Assembly (NCBI GenBank): GCA_052273625.1
Contig: DAVZHW010000010.1
Span: 1-58,597 of the forward strand
Length of the DNA stretch: 58,597 bases
Direction: 5' to 3'
DNA from: Fimenecus sp052273625
GTDB lineage: Bacteria; Bacillota; Clostridia; Oscillospirales; Acutalibacteraceae
Shown: positions 50,900 through 58,597 of the stretch, piece after piece
Layout of the letters: each line of letters starts with the position of its first letter
How positions within the stretch are numbered: position 1 is the stretch's first letter
Made by a program: the position numbers and the translations under genes
The notes under the pieces: model-generated
The model's database searches: none
Told to the model about the DNA's origin: nothing
What the model saw: only the letters and a program-made list of their open reading frames with translations

Positions 50900-52483
50900 T
50901 CAGTTGATATTTTCGGCGTCCTTTTTCGCTTCAAGAGCCTTTTTTTTAGCTTCCTCGGCTCTTTTGACGGCTTCCTCGGCATCCTTTTTTGCCTTTTCGA
51001 TTTCGAGCTGTATTTTAGCTTCCTTTTCGGCATCCTTTTGAGCTTTCTCTGCTTCTTTGCGAGCCTTTTCTTCGGCTTTTTCAGCCTCTTTCTGAGCCTT
51101 TTCGGCTTCCTTGCGAGCCTTCTCCGCCTCTTTTTGTGCTGCCTTTTCGGCTTCTCTCTTTGCTTTTTCCTCGGCATCCTTTTTAGCCTTTTCCGCCTTG
51201 AGCTGCTCCTTGAGGGCCTTTTCCTCGGCATCCTTCTTGTCCTTTTCGGCTCTCTCCGCTTCTCTTTTCGCCCTTTCCTCGGCGTCCTTCTTTTCTTTTT
51301 CAAGGCGTTCTGCTTCCTTTCGTGCCTTTTCCTCGGCATCCTTTTGAGCCTTGAGTGCCTTTTCGGCAGCCTCTTTTTGTGCTCTCTCGGCATCACGCTC
51401 CGCCTTTTCAGCCTCACGCTGAGCCTTTCTCGCCTTGTCCTCTGCCTCCTTGCGAGCCTTTTCACGCTCCTTGGACTGCTCGTATTTAGCCTCACGCTTT
51501 TCACGCTCAACCTTGATTTCTTCCATATCAATATCGTCTGTTCCGCCGTCTCTCCAGGTGTGGATGATTTCGGGCGCTTCAAATATTTCGTCAAGTCGCT
51601 TTATGAACGGAACGATCTCTCCGAAGTCAAGTGCTCTGTGGTCAAAGGCAATGCAAAGCGGCATAACCTGACGTATAGCGATTTCCTTTTCGCCTTTTTC
51701 GTTTACGATAACAACAGGCTTATCCTGAACAGCACCGAGAGCAATGGCGCAGACCTGCGGCGGTACGATTTCGAGCAAGCACGTTTCGCCTCTCTGCTGA
51801 CGGTAGGTCGAGCCGATATTTGAAACGGTAATTGTGCCCTGTTCAATGTCTCTCTTTGTAAGTCTGTCCTTTTCGGGGATAGCCTCATATTCCTTTTTAG
51901 CCTTGCCTGAAAGAGTTTTGACCTTGTGCTTACCCGTCTTTGAGCCGATAAGACGGTAGATAGTCTGCTTGATTTTTCCGTGCTTCAATGCCGTGAGGGT
52001 GTTGTCGAGCGAAACGTCGAACATAACCTCGTTAAGATTTGTGTTTGCGACACGGCGGTTGACGTCCTTGATGTAGTCCGCCATCTGATTCAAATTCTTA
52101 TTTTCAAAGTTGTGGAGATTTATCGTCATCATTTCGCCGTTCGGAAGCACCATCGGCATTGAAATATTTATATCCTCAAAGGTGTGGATTTCGCCCCTGA
52201 CAAGCTTGCGGTCAAAGTCAATATGCGCATTCATGGCGGGGTCGGCTTTTAAGCCCTCGACTATGATTTTGAGCATAAGAGTATTGAGCGTTATCTTGTC
52301 CTCGGGAGCGCAGTTTTCGTTGAGTCTTTGATACTCAATCATAAACTCCGTCACGTCGGGCTCATAGTTATAGGTTACGTGCGGTATTGTCTCCCAGCTC
52401 TCCGCCGTCATATTCGCCACGATTTTACGCTGAATTCCGAAATGGGTCGTGCTTGTCTTTTTCATCTGTTGTTTTTTAGGCAT
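50900..52483 (-). CDS. E2-type acyltransferase domain with long Lys/Glu/Ala helical tail
   Basis: 527 aa. Residues 10-315 look like the catalytic domain of 2-oxoacid dehydrogenase E2 (CAT-like fold): RKIVANMTAESWETIPHV, KITLNTLMLKIIVEGL, GTITVSNIGSTY and FDHRALDFGE. The catalytic His282 and Asp286 are kept, but the usual DHRxxDG becomes DHRALDFG. There is no lipoyl domain, no peripheral-subunit-binding domain, and no E1 or E3 gene nearby. Residues about 322-527 are a heptad-free run of EKA(R/K)KEAE-type units, likely a rigid single helix or coiled coil. It may be an acyltransferase used as scaffold; the function is unknown. Confidence 0.8.
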   Translation of the reverse strand: MPKKQQMKKTSTTHFGIQRKIVANMTAESWETIPHVTYNYEPDVTEFMIEYQRLNENCAPEDKITLNTLMLKIIVEGLKADPAMNAHIDFDRKLVRGEIHTFEDINISMPMVLPNGEMMTINLHNFENKNLNQMADYIKDVNRRVANTNLNEVMFDVSLDNTLTALKHGKIKQTIYRLIGSKTGKHKVKTLSGKAKKEYEAIPEKDRLTKRDIEQGTITVSNIGSTYRQQRGETCLLEIVPPQVCAIALGAVQDKPVVIVNEKGEKEIAIRQVMPLCIAFDHRALDFGEIVPFIKRLDEIFEAPEIIHTWRDGGTDDIDMEEIKVEREKREAKYEQSKEREKARKEAEDKARKAQREAEKAERDAERAQKEAAEKALKAQKDAEEKARKEAERLEKEKKDAEERAKREAERAEKDKKDAEEKALKEQLKAEKAKKDAEEKAKREAEKAAQKEAEKARKEAEKAQKEAEKAEEKARKEAEKAQKDAEKEAKIQLEIEKAKKDAEEAVKRAEEAKKKALEAKKDAENIN

Positions 52484-52559
52484 ATAAAAACTCCTCTCCT
52501 AAAAAATCAGTTTATTATAATACTTTGAAATGAAGAAATAAACAGTTTTTTTGTAAATT

Positions 52560-52732
52560 TTATTGCTCAATAACAAGATTTTTGCAATTTACGGCTTTTA
52601 CAAAATGATTTTTCTTTTTGGAAGAAACGATTTTGTTGTTTTTGATTGTAACATTTTCCGCCCCTTTAAGAGAAATTCCCTTGTCGTGCTTTGCCTCAAA
52701 TGTGTTGCCCTCAAGCTCGGGACAAGCTGTTC
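52560..52732 (-). pseudogene. C-terminal remnant of a parallel beta-helix protein
   Basis: In the otherwise empty gap 52484-52915, one minus-strand frame reads ELEGNTFEAKHDKGISLKG, then AENVTIKNNKIVS and ends NCKNLVIEQ-stop. These are regular beta-helix coils as in pectate-lyase-like proteins. It has no start and is cut by a stop at about 52733, so it is a decayed fragment. Confidence 0.6.
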
Positions 52733-52808
52733 ATTAAACAACAGTATAACCGATTTTACTGTGCAATTCAAACATATATTTAACCTAAAATATGTAAAAT
52801 ATGTTTTA

Positions 52809-52837
52809 TTGTAAATTTTGACTGCTTATGATATAAT
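52809..52837 (+). promoter_or_regulatory. Promoter of the long-tailed permease
   Basis: TTGTAA (52809-52814) and TATAAT (52832-52837) with a 17-bp spacer. The leader to ATG 52916 is about 70 nt and contains a GGGGGC ribosome site. Confidence 0.5.
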
Positions 52838-52915
52838 ATTATAGTTAACGACTTGTTGCAAAAGCAAGGCAAAAACGCAAGACTTTAATATAGTATAGGG
52901 GGCTAATATTAAAAA

Positions 52916-55351
52916 ATGAATTTGTCTCAGAAAGTAAAGGGAGCAGTCAGTGATGTTAAGACATACTGGAAAGTCCCGAAATTAGGTCGATATATGACCT
53001 ACAAGGAAATTGCCGCTTACGCAGGCGGTGGTATCGGTGCGTATTTCATTATCACACTCGGTTCAACACTTCTCGTTACAACTCAGAACATGGTTGTCGG
53101 CGGCGCTATCGGCGTATCTCCTACGGATATGTACATACTTTATTTGATTTCTACTCTTGCCAATATTCCTTTGACAGGTATCAGAGCGAATATTATCGAC
53201 AACACAAGAGGTAAGGGCGGTAAGTATAGACCGTACATTCTTTCGATGGGTATTCCCACGGCATTGATTGCTATTGCTTATGTCTGGTTCCCGTACGAAG
53301 CTATGTACACCCTTTTCCCGAATATGCTTTTCGGAAAAGAAGCAGGTTATGTAATTAAGTGCGCAATGGTATTGCTGTTCAGTTTGCTGTTGCAGTTCTT
53401 CTTCAACTTCTTCAACGACGCATATACAAACCTTATTCATGTTCTTTCTCCGAACACGCAGGAGAGAACGGACGTACTTGCAATCAAGTCGGTTGTTTAT
53501 TCGCTTGCTCCGTCAATCGTTAATATCGTACTTCCGATTATTGCACAGTTCGTTTCAAACGACGACCTTTACGACATCAGAGTTTACAGATATTCTTATC
53601 CTGTATTCGCACTTATCGGTATTGCACTTACAATTATCGTTTATGCAAATACCGAGGAAAAAATCGTTCAGGCTAAAACACATACAATTCAGATCAGCTT
53701 CATGGACTCACTCCGTGAGGTTGCGAAGAACAAGTATTTCTGGATTATCGCTTGCGCAGGTTGGCTCGGCTTCTTGGAGAGCGCTTACGGTGCAATCCTT
53801 CAGTGGTCATACACATACGGTCATACCTGTAACGGTACTACTTATGCACTCATCAGTACCCTTACCGGTAACGCTGCCCTTTGGGGAATGTTGCTTGCTC
53901 CGATTTGTATCAGAAAATGGGGTAAGAAAAAGGTTCTTATCGGTGTGAACATGTTCAACGTATTGTTCATTATAGCAATGCTTATGGGTATGCACAACAT
54001 TTGGTGGTTGTTCGCCTGCGTTTACCTCAACTGGCTTGTCAGCGCATTCGAGCAGATTACAACTCCCGCTATTCAGGCGGATATTCGTGACTATCAGCAG
54101 TATCGTTCGGGCGAGAGAATCGACGGTATGTTCGCTGCCGTTACCACAATCGGTAATATCGTAACACTTCTCACTTCTTCGGTAGTTCCGTTCATTCAGA
54201 AGGCTTACGGTGTTCACGACAACAACGGTTATGCAAAGCCGTTTGACATTCTTGATGTTGACACAGGACAGACCGGTCTTCTCTATGATTTGATGAAGGT
54301 TATGATTATCATGGCTGCTGTCGGCGCATTCATGAATGTTGTACCTTATTTCTTCTATGACCTTGACGAAAGACATCAGAAGGCTATTGTTCGTATTCTT
54401 AAAATCAGAGCATTGTTTGAGGACTATGCAAACGGCGTCCTTGACGACGGCAACCTTGTTGAAGCTGTTGATATTATCAGAGATGCCAAGAAGCTTGCAT
54501 ACGAAACACCTGTTAAGGTGACTCGTGATTACAAGTTGATTAATGATAAAGAACAGAAAAAACTTGCTAAAAAGGCATATAAAGACGATGTTGACCGCAA
54601 CGAGGAAATTGAGATTTCAAAGCTCGTTTGTGCAGAGCTTGATAAGTTCAACACTCCGTTCTATCAGATGCAGCTCAAGGCAAATAGGGCTGTTCTTGAC
54701 GCAGGACTTTCAGCATTGCTTGAGCAGGACATCAACAGTGTAATGAAAGAGCTCCGTCAGGCTAAGGCAATGCCCAAGAGCACTCACGAAGAGAAAGAGT
54801 ACCGTAAGTTCGCTATTGAAATTGCAAAGAAGAAAATTGACTCTTGCAGAGCAATCAAGGAATATTATTCAAACGGCGAAGTTCTTGAGGAACCCGACTT
54901 CACAGCTCTTGATGAATTGTTCGACAGGGAAGATGCTTGTGAGATGAAATTCCGTGAGCTTAACGGTATGCTCACAGAGGCTAAGAAGAACAAGGATAAA
55001 GACGAGGTTAAGAGAATTAAGGCTGAAATCAAGGCTGTTGCGGCTGAGAAAAAAGACGTTCTCAAGAGAGAAAAGGTTGAAATGGATATGCACGCTCGCT
55101 ACGGCAAAGCTGCGAAACCCTATCTCTATGCCGAGAAGCTTCTCACACAGCAGGAAAATTACACTCACTTTGAGGAAATTGAGGCTGTTTATGACGAAGC
55201 AAAGGCTCGTCATAAGGCTAAGCTTGCTAACGATAAGGCAGAGCTGGAGCGCCTTAAAGCAGAAGAGGACGCTTTGACAACTAAGCTTAAAGCTGAAAAG
55301 AAAGCTAAAAAAGCAGCAAAAAAAGCATCTGAAAAAGCATCTAAAAAATAA
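52916..55351 (+). CDS. GPH/MFS-type permease with a 325-residue charged cytoplasmic tail
   Basis: 811 aa. Residues 1-485 form an MFS transporter with about twelve membrane segments. It is related to the GPH sugar:cation family: a RGKGGKYRPYILSMG loop sits where GPH proteins have RFGRFRPY, and ADIRDYQQYRSGERIDGMF is the typical late loop. Residues 485-811 are soluble, helical and highly charged, and end in a Lys/Ala run (KKAKKAAKKASEKASKK). The tail shows no IIA domain such as LacS has, and no other domain I know. It is divergent from the acyltransferase-like gene, which also has a charged helical tail. Confidence 0.82.
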   Translation: MNLSQKVKGAVSDVKTYWKVPKLGRYMTYKEIAAYAGGGIGAYFIITLGSTLLVTTQNMVVGGAIGVSPTDMYILYLISTLANIPLTGIRANIIDNTRGKGGKYRPYILSMGIPTALIAIAYVWFPYEAMYTLFPNMLFGKEAGYVIKCAMVLLFSLLLQFFFNFFNDAYTNLIHVLSPNTQERTDVLAIKSVVYSLAPSIVNIVLPIIAQFVSNDDLYDIRVYRYSYPVFALIGIALTIIVYANTEEKIVQAKTHTIQISFMDSLREVAKNKYFWIIACAGWLGFLESAYGAILQWSYTYGHTCNGTTYALISTLTGNAALWGMLLAPICIRKWGKKKVLIGVNMFNVLFIIAMLMGMHNIWWLFACVYLNWLVSAFEQITTPAIQADIRDYQQYRSGERIDGMFAAVTTIGNIVTLLTSSVVPFIQKAYGVHDNNGYAKPFDILDVDTGQTGLLYDLMKVMIIMAAVGAFMNVVPYFFYDLDERHQKAIVRILKIRALFEDYANGVLDDGNLVEAVDIIRDAKKLAYETPVKVTRDYKLINDKEQKKLAKKAYKDDVDRNEEIEISKLVCAELDKFNTPFYQMQLKANRAVLDAGLSALLEQDINSVMKELRQAKAMPKSTHEEKEYRKFAIEIAKKKIDSCRAIKEYYSNGEVLEEPDFTALDELFDREDACEMKFRELNGMLTEAKKNKDKDEVKRIKAEIKAVAAEKKDVLKREKVEMDMHARYGKAAKPYLYAEKLLTQQENYTHFEEIEAVYDEAKARHKAKLANDKAELERLKAEEDALTTKLKAEKKAKKAAKKASEKASKK

Positions 55352-55371
55352 TATAGTTTAACAAACTAAAA

Positions 55372-55407
55372 GAGCCTTTCGGAAATTCCGAAAGGCTCAA
55401 ATTTTTT
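55372..55407. terminator. Terminator between permease and nadC
   Basis: GAGCCTTTCGGAA (55372-55384) and TTCCGAAAGGCTC (55386-55398) make a near-complete palindrome followed by T-rich sequence. It lies between convergent genes and probably serves both. Confidence 0.85.
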
Positions 55408-55416
55408 GCTTTTTAA

Positions 55417-56253
55417 TTATTTCATTTTCATTGAAATATCAAATGCTTTGACCGAGTGAGTGATTGCACCGACGGAGATAATATCAACACCTGTTTCGGC
55501 AACGCCTCTGATAGTATCATCTGTAATTCCGCCCGAAGCCTCGGTTTTCGCTCTGCCGTCGATAATCTTGACAGCCTCACGCATCATATCGTTTGTCATA
55601 TTGTCGAGCATAATAATATCCGCACCGACCTCAACCGCCTGACGAACCTCGTCAAGATTTCTCGTTTCAACCTCAATCTTTGTGGTGTGACCGATTTTAC
55701 TCCTGAGCGTGTTAACGGCGTTTATAATTCCACCGCCTGCGTCAATGTGATTGTCTTTAAGCATAGCGCAGTCCGAAAGATTGAAGCGGTGATTTTTGCC
55801 TCCGCCACAGGTAACTGCGTATTTTTGGATCGCTCTCAATGACGGCAAGGTTTTTCTCGTGTCGGTGATTTGAGCGTTTGTACCCTCGCAGAGCTTAACA
55901 AGTCTGTTTGTCGCACTTGCAATTCCCGACATATGCTGAAGAAGATTTAATGCCGTGCGTTCACCCTTTAACAAAAGAACGGTTTTGCCCGAAAACTCTG
56001 CGATTAAATCGCCCTTTTTGATTTCGTCGCCGTCTTTGAAATAGGTTTTGCACTCGAAAGTGCTGTCAAGAAGTTCAAAAACTCTCATTGCAACATCAAG
56101 ACCGCAAAGCACACCGTCAGCCTTTGAAACAAAATATGCGTCATTGCGCTGATTTTCGTCAATAAGATAATCCGTCGCAACATCAATGTAGTTAATATCC
56201 TCTTTAAGAGCCGAAAGGATTATTTCGTCAATGTAAAACTGCGGAATGTTCAT
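55417..56253 (-). CDS. nadC: Nicotinate-nucleotide diphosphorylase (carboxylating), quinolinate PRTase
   Basis: 278 aa. Motifs ERTALNLLQHMSGIAS, DTRKTLPSLRAIQKYAVTCGG, KDNHID and the phosphate-site SGGITDDTIRG are characteristic. It converts quinolinate and PRPP to nicotinate mononucleotide. Its start overlaps nadB by 4 bp, so the two are coupled. nadA is not next to them in this window. Confidence 0.95.
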   Translation of the reverse strand: MNIPQFYIDEIILSALKEDINYIDVATDYLIDENQRNDAYFVSKADGVLCGLDVAMRVFELLDSTFECKTYFKDGDEIKKGDLIAEFSGKTVLLLKGERTALNLLQHMSGIASATNRLVKLCEGTNAQITDTRKTLPSLRAIQKYAVTCGGGKNHRFNLSDCAMLKDNHIDAGGGIINAVNTLRSKIGHTTKIEVETRNLDEVRQAVEVGADIIMLDNMTNDMMREAVKIIDGRAKTEASGGITDDTIRGVAETGVDIISVGAITHSVKAFDISMKMK

Positions 56254-57707
56254 CCCTCGTCAACCTCCTTTAATATTATGTGAGCCACGCTTGCAAGGCT
56301 CAATGCCTCACAGTAGTCGGGGGTAATTGCAAACTTGCCGTTTTTAAGACGGGCAAGAATTTTGTCAACCTTTTTAAGTCCCGTGTGAACAGCGTCCATA
56401 TCGGGAATAACAAAATATGCCCTCTGCATGATTGAGCGAATTTCGGTACGAAGTCCTTTTGGCATCGGCGCTCCCGAAATGTCAAGCTCTTTCTCCTCAA
56501 CCGTAACATGAGAAAAACCTGCGCTGATACATTTTGTAATATCCTCTGCGGCACGCCTGCCGAAAACCAAAGCCTCAAGCAAGGAGTTGCTTGCAAGTCT
56601 GTTTTTGCCGTGAACACCCGTATGAGAACACTCGCCTACGGCATAGAGCCTTGAAACAGAAGTTTTCGCTTCAAGTGAAACATCAATACCGCCCATAAGA
56701 TAGTGCTGGCAGGGGAATATCGGAATTAAATCTTTTGTAATGTCAACGCCGTGTTCAAGACAGCCTGCGTAAATCCCGGGGAAACGGTTTCTGACAAAAT
56801 CGCTGTCCTTGTATGTTATATCAAGATAGAAGTTGTTGCTTCCCGTTTTTCTGCTTTCAAGGATAATTGCCCTTGAAACGACATCTCTCGGTGCTAATTC
56901 AAGACGCTCGTCGTAACGGTGCATAAATCTCTCTTTGTTGCAGTTGAGAAGATATGCGCCCTCGCCTCTGACAGCCTCACTTATGAGAAATTGCTCTCTG
57001 TCGGGGCCGTTAAATGCTGTCGGGTGGAACTGGACATAGCTCAAGTGCTTTATCGCAGCGCCCAATTCATACGCAAGGCGTATTCCGTCACCGGTTGCAA
57101 CCGCAGGGTTGGTGGTGTACTTGTAAACTCTGCCTATACCGCCCGTAGCAAGCACACAGTAATCTGCAAATACGCTCAAAGGCTTTCCGTTTTCGTCGAG
57201 AATATCCGCACAAAAACCGCTTTTAACTTTTTCAAGTTTGTAAACAAGCGAATTCGGAACTTGCGTAATATTTTTTCTTCTGCGTACCTCTTCAAGCAAC
57301 TTTTTGACAATTTCGGCGCCTGTTGTGTCCCTGTGATGCACAATTCTCCTGCGGCAATGACCGCCCTCAAGAGTTTTCTGCACCGTGCCGTCGGGATTCT
57401 TGTCGAAATCAACGCCGTATTGCATAATTTTGCGAACATCATCGGGACCTTCGTGAACAAGCACATTGACTGCGTCGGGGTCGTTTTCACGGCTGCCTGC
57501 AATCATAGTATCCTCGTAATGAAGGTCAAAGCTGTCATTTTCAAAGCTCAAAACGGCAGCGACACCGCCCTGCGCCAAGTTACTGTTTGAGAGCGTGTCC
57601 GATTTTTTAGAAAGGACAAGCACCGAAACATCTTCGGGGAGCGAAAGTGCGGTATAAAGACCGCCGACTCCGCTGCCTACGATAAGAACATCATATCTCT
57701 TTTCCAT
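56250..57707 (-). CDS. nadB: L-aspartate oxidase
   Basis: 485 aa. FAD-binding YDVLIVGSGVGGLYTAL, NLAQGGVAAVL, the substrate-side RRIVHHRDTTGAEI, QFHPTAFNG and ECSHTGVHGKNRLASNSLLE are classic NadB motifs. It makes iminoaspartate for quinolinate synthesis, using fumarate as acceptor in anaerobes. I start at MEKRYDVL; two further Met codons lie 4 and 10 residues upstream, and no site clearly decides. First gene of the nadB-nadC unit. Confidence 0.93.
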   Translation of the reverse strand: MEKRYDVLIVGSGVGGLYTALSLPEDVSVLVLSKKSDTLSNSNLAQGGVAAVLSFENDSFDLHYEDTMIAGSRENDPDAVNVLVHEGPDDVRKIMQYGVDFDKNPDGTVQKTLEGGHCRRRIVHHRDTTGAEIVKKLLEEVRRRKNITQVPNSLVYKLEKVKSGFCADILDENGKPLSVFADYCVLATGGIGRVYKYTTNPAVATGDGIRLAYELGAAIKHLSYVQFHPTAFNGPDREQFLISEAVRGEGAYLLNCNKERFMHRYDERLELAPRDVVSRAIILESRKTGSNNFYLDITYKDSDFVRNRFPGIYAGCLEHGVDITKDLIPIFPCQHYLMGGIDVSLEAKTSVSRLYAVGECSHTGVHGKNRLASNSLLEALVFGRRAAEDITKCISAGFSHVTVEEKELDISGAPMPKGLRTEIRSIMQRAYFVIPDMDAVHTGLKKVDKILARLKNGKFAITPDYCEALSLASVAHIILKEVDEG

Positions 57708-57740
57708 AAGTAAAAACATCTCTTTTACACTTATCATTTT

Positions 57741-57758
57741 TAGCTGTATTGTCAGCTA
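57741..57758. promoter_or_regulatory. Inverted repeat upstream of nadB
   Basis: TAGCTG (57741-57746) and CAGCTA (57753-57758) around TATTGT lie about 35 bp before the nadB start, a fitting place for an NAD-pathway repressor. It does not clearly match a NiaR or NrtR consensus known to me. Confidence 0.3.
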
Positions 57759-57837
57759 TAATTTTAACTGTATATAATATACCATAAAAGATGAAAAAAA
57801 GAAATTATTTTTATCACATAATATTTTCAAAATTCGG

Positions 57838-57866
57838 TTGACTTTTTGTTGAAATAGTGATAATAT
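57838..57866 (+). promoter_or_regulatory. Promoter of tRNA-Arg
   Basis: TTGACT (57838-57843) with TAATAT at 17 bp, or a TATAAT at 20 bp (57864-57869). The tRNA starts about 20 bp downstream. Confidence 0.55.
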
Positions 57867-57886
57867 AATCGGGCACAAAAAAATAT

Positions 57887-57963
57887 GCGCTGCTAGCTCA
57901 GCTGGATAGAGTGTTTGGCTACGAACCAAAAGGTCAGGGGTTCGAATCCCTTGCAGCGCGCCA
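57887..57963 (+). tRNA. tRNA-Arg (anticodon ACG)
   Basis: Acceptor GCGCTGC pairs with GCAGCGC. The D-arm is AGCTCAGCTGGATAGAG. The anticodon stem TTTGG/CCAAA holds loop CTACGAA with anticodon ACG, which is read as ICG after deamination. T-arm GGTTCGAATCC; discriminator G followed by an encoded CCA. Confidence 0.97.
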
Positions 57964-57966
57964 AGA

Positions 57967-58004
57967 AGAAGTACAGATTTTCGTCCGTGCTTCTTTTTTT
58001 ATTC
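57967..58004 (+). terminator. Terminator of tRNA-Arg
   Basis: AGAAGTAC...GTGCTTCT hairpin followed by seven T, starting a few bases after the CCA end. Confidence 0.75.
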
Positions 58005-58019
58005 TACAAGAAAATAAAA

Positions 58020-58036
58020 AAGGGATTCGAACCCCC
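58020..58036 (-). repeat. Inverted copy of a tRNA T-arm
   Basis: AAGGGATTCGAACCCCC is the reverse complement of the tRNA-Arg T-arm region (GGGGTTCGAATCCCTT, 16 nt shared), only about 70 bp after it. It is either a remnant of a second tRNA or of an integration at a tRNA end. Confidence 0.6.
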
Positions 58037-58039
58037 AAA

Positions 58040-58597
58040 ATCTTTTGCAAGGCGAAGCCTTGACAAAAGAAGTCTATAATCGGAGAGGTTGCGAAGCAAA
58101 CAAAGGGGCGAACGAAGTGAGCCTATTTTGGTTTGTCAGATGAAATTGACAGGCGACCGCAGGTCGCCCCTACGAGTTGTGCGTGGATTTTAATATCATT
58201 TCAGCCGTGGATTATCACAAATAAACAACAATCTAACGGCGGGAGCAAGCCACCCGCCCTACGCTACCAAATAAAATTTGCCGTTACATAACGGTTAACG
58301 GCTGTTATCAAAATTAAAAATATATTGAACCGTAGGGACAACCCTTGCGGTTGTCCGTGAATGTGATTATATATCAAATTTGTTGCGGACAGGGGCAAGC
58401 CCTGTCCCTACGGTTGTTGTAATTTTTTAACGCCATTTCAACCGTAAATTATCATATATCACACAAAGCCTTTACTCCGCCACAAGTTACATATCGCTTG
58501 CGGCGATTTTTTGTATCAAACACGGTAGGGCGGGTGGAATATCAAATTCAATTCGTGCGTTCAGCCTCCCTCTGACGAGGGAGGTGGGTTGCCGTAG
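58040..58597. repeat. Gene-free stretch with a cluster of short palindromic repeats
   Basis: No gene is visible. Hairpins, in order: GGCGACC/GGTCGCC (58152-58168); GGCGGG/CCCGCC (58238-58258); GGACAACC/GGTTGTCC (58336-58356); GGACAGGG/CCCTGTCC (58387-58407); CCTCCCTC/GAGGGAGG (58565-58584). Most are flanked by CCTACG or its complement CGTAGG. They look like dispersed REP-like intergenic elements of one family with variable arms. Confidence 0.7.

Noticed and set aside
50863..51594. Long Lys/Arg-rich minus-strand frame and a hydrophobic plus-strand frame of 315 codons over the same stretch
   Set aside because: Both are frame shadows of the Lys/Glu/Ala repeat tail of the acyltransferase-like gene; codon periodicity and ribosome site support only that gene.
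58040..58597. CRISPR array
   Set aside because: The repeats are palindromes of different sequence with irregular spacing, not identical direct repeats with uniform spacers.

Overview
The window looks like a piece of a low-to-medium GC Gram-positive Clostridia chromosome, most likely an Oscillospiraceae/Ruminococcaceae-type gut anaerobe. The support is family content rather than any database match: a SpoIID-type sporulation protein, RicT/YaaT, an mgl sugar ABC operon behind a YesN/YesM-type two-component system, TnpV- and Tn916-Int-type mobile genes, and strong AGGAGG ribosome sites with TTGACA/TATAAT promoters. No rRNA or CRISPR array is present. There is one tRNA gene, Arg(ACG), at the right end.

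Region 1 (1-10.7 kb, core metabolism). A response regulator, a sensor kinase and a lipoprotein sugar-binding protein overlap one another and form a three-component sensor. They sit just upstream of mglB-mglA-mglC, a galactose/methyl-galactoside-type ABC importer, followed by a small membrane protein with one Listeria/InlB-type repeat. An SGNH hydrolase and a chromosomal APH(3')-like kinase follow.

Region 2 (about 11.8-35.4 kb, accessory, visibly more AT-rich over much of its length). This reads as an accretion array of integrative elements stacked on the 3' end of a guaA-type gene. The 12-bp string TATTCCCACTCG, which is the end of that gene, recurs at 11820, 22943 and 35402. A 19-nt direct-repeat module of 11-bp period lies 77-98 bp to the left of each copy. 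The outermost element (22.9-35.4 kb) is complete. It has a tyrosine integrase, an excisionase-like protein, a divergent XRE regulator, a MobC-like protein, a RepA-like ATPase, a MobV relaxase and TnpV. Its cargo is a compact defence operon: controller protein, two m5C methyltransferases, a putative restriction endonuclease, Vsr and an RloC-like zinc-hook anticodon-nuclease candidate. The inner segments keep decayed tnpV/xre ends and carry an esterase-GH31-GPH sugar cluster, an AraC-APH fusion, a DUF4238-like protein and an XRE plus HEPN-like pair.

Region 3 (35.4-49 kb, core). A purA-guaA-guaA' purine operon contains an unusual second, synthetase-only GMP synthase whose end is the integration target. 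It is followed by a Fur-family regulator with its own operator and a metal exporter, a 56-aa ferredoxin, ricT-holB, an AEC carrier, a membrane protein, citrate synthase, spoIID, a HAD phosphatase and an unknown membrane-anchored protein.

Region 4 (49-58.6 kb). This holds exoA, an EamA transporter, and two divergently arranged oddities: an E2-type acyltransferase domain with a tail of about 200 residues rich in Lys/Glu/Ala, and a GPH-type permease with a charged tail of about 325 residues. Then come nadB-nadC for NAD synthesis, tRNA-Arg, and a final 600-bp gene-free stretch packed with short palindromic repeats.
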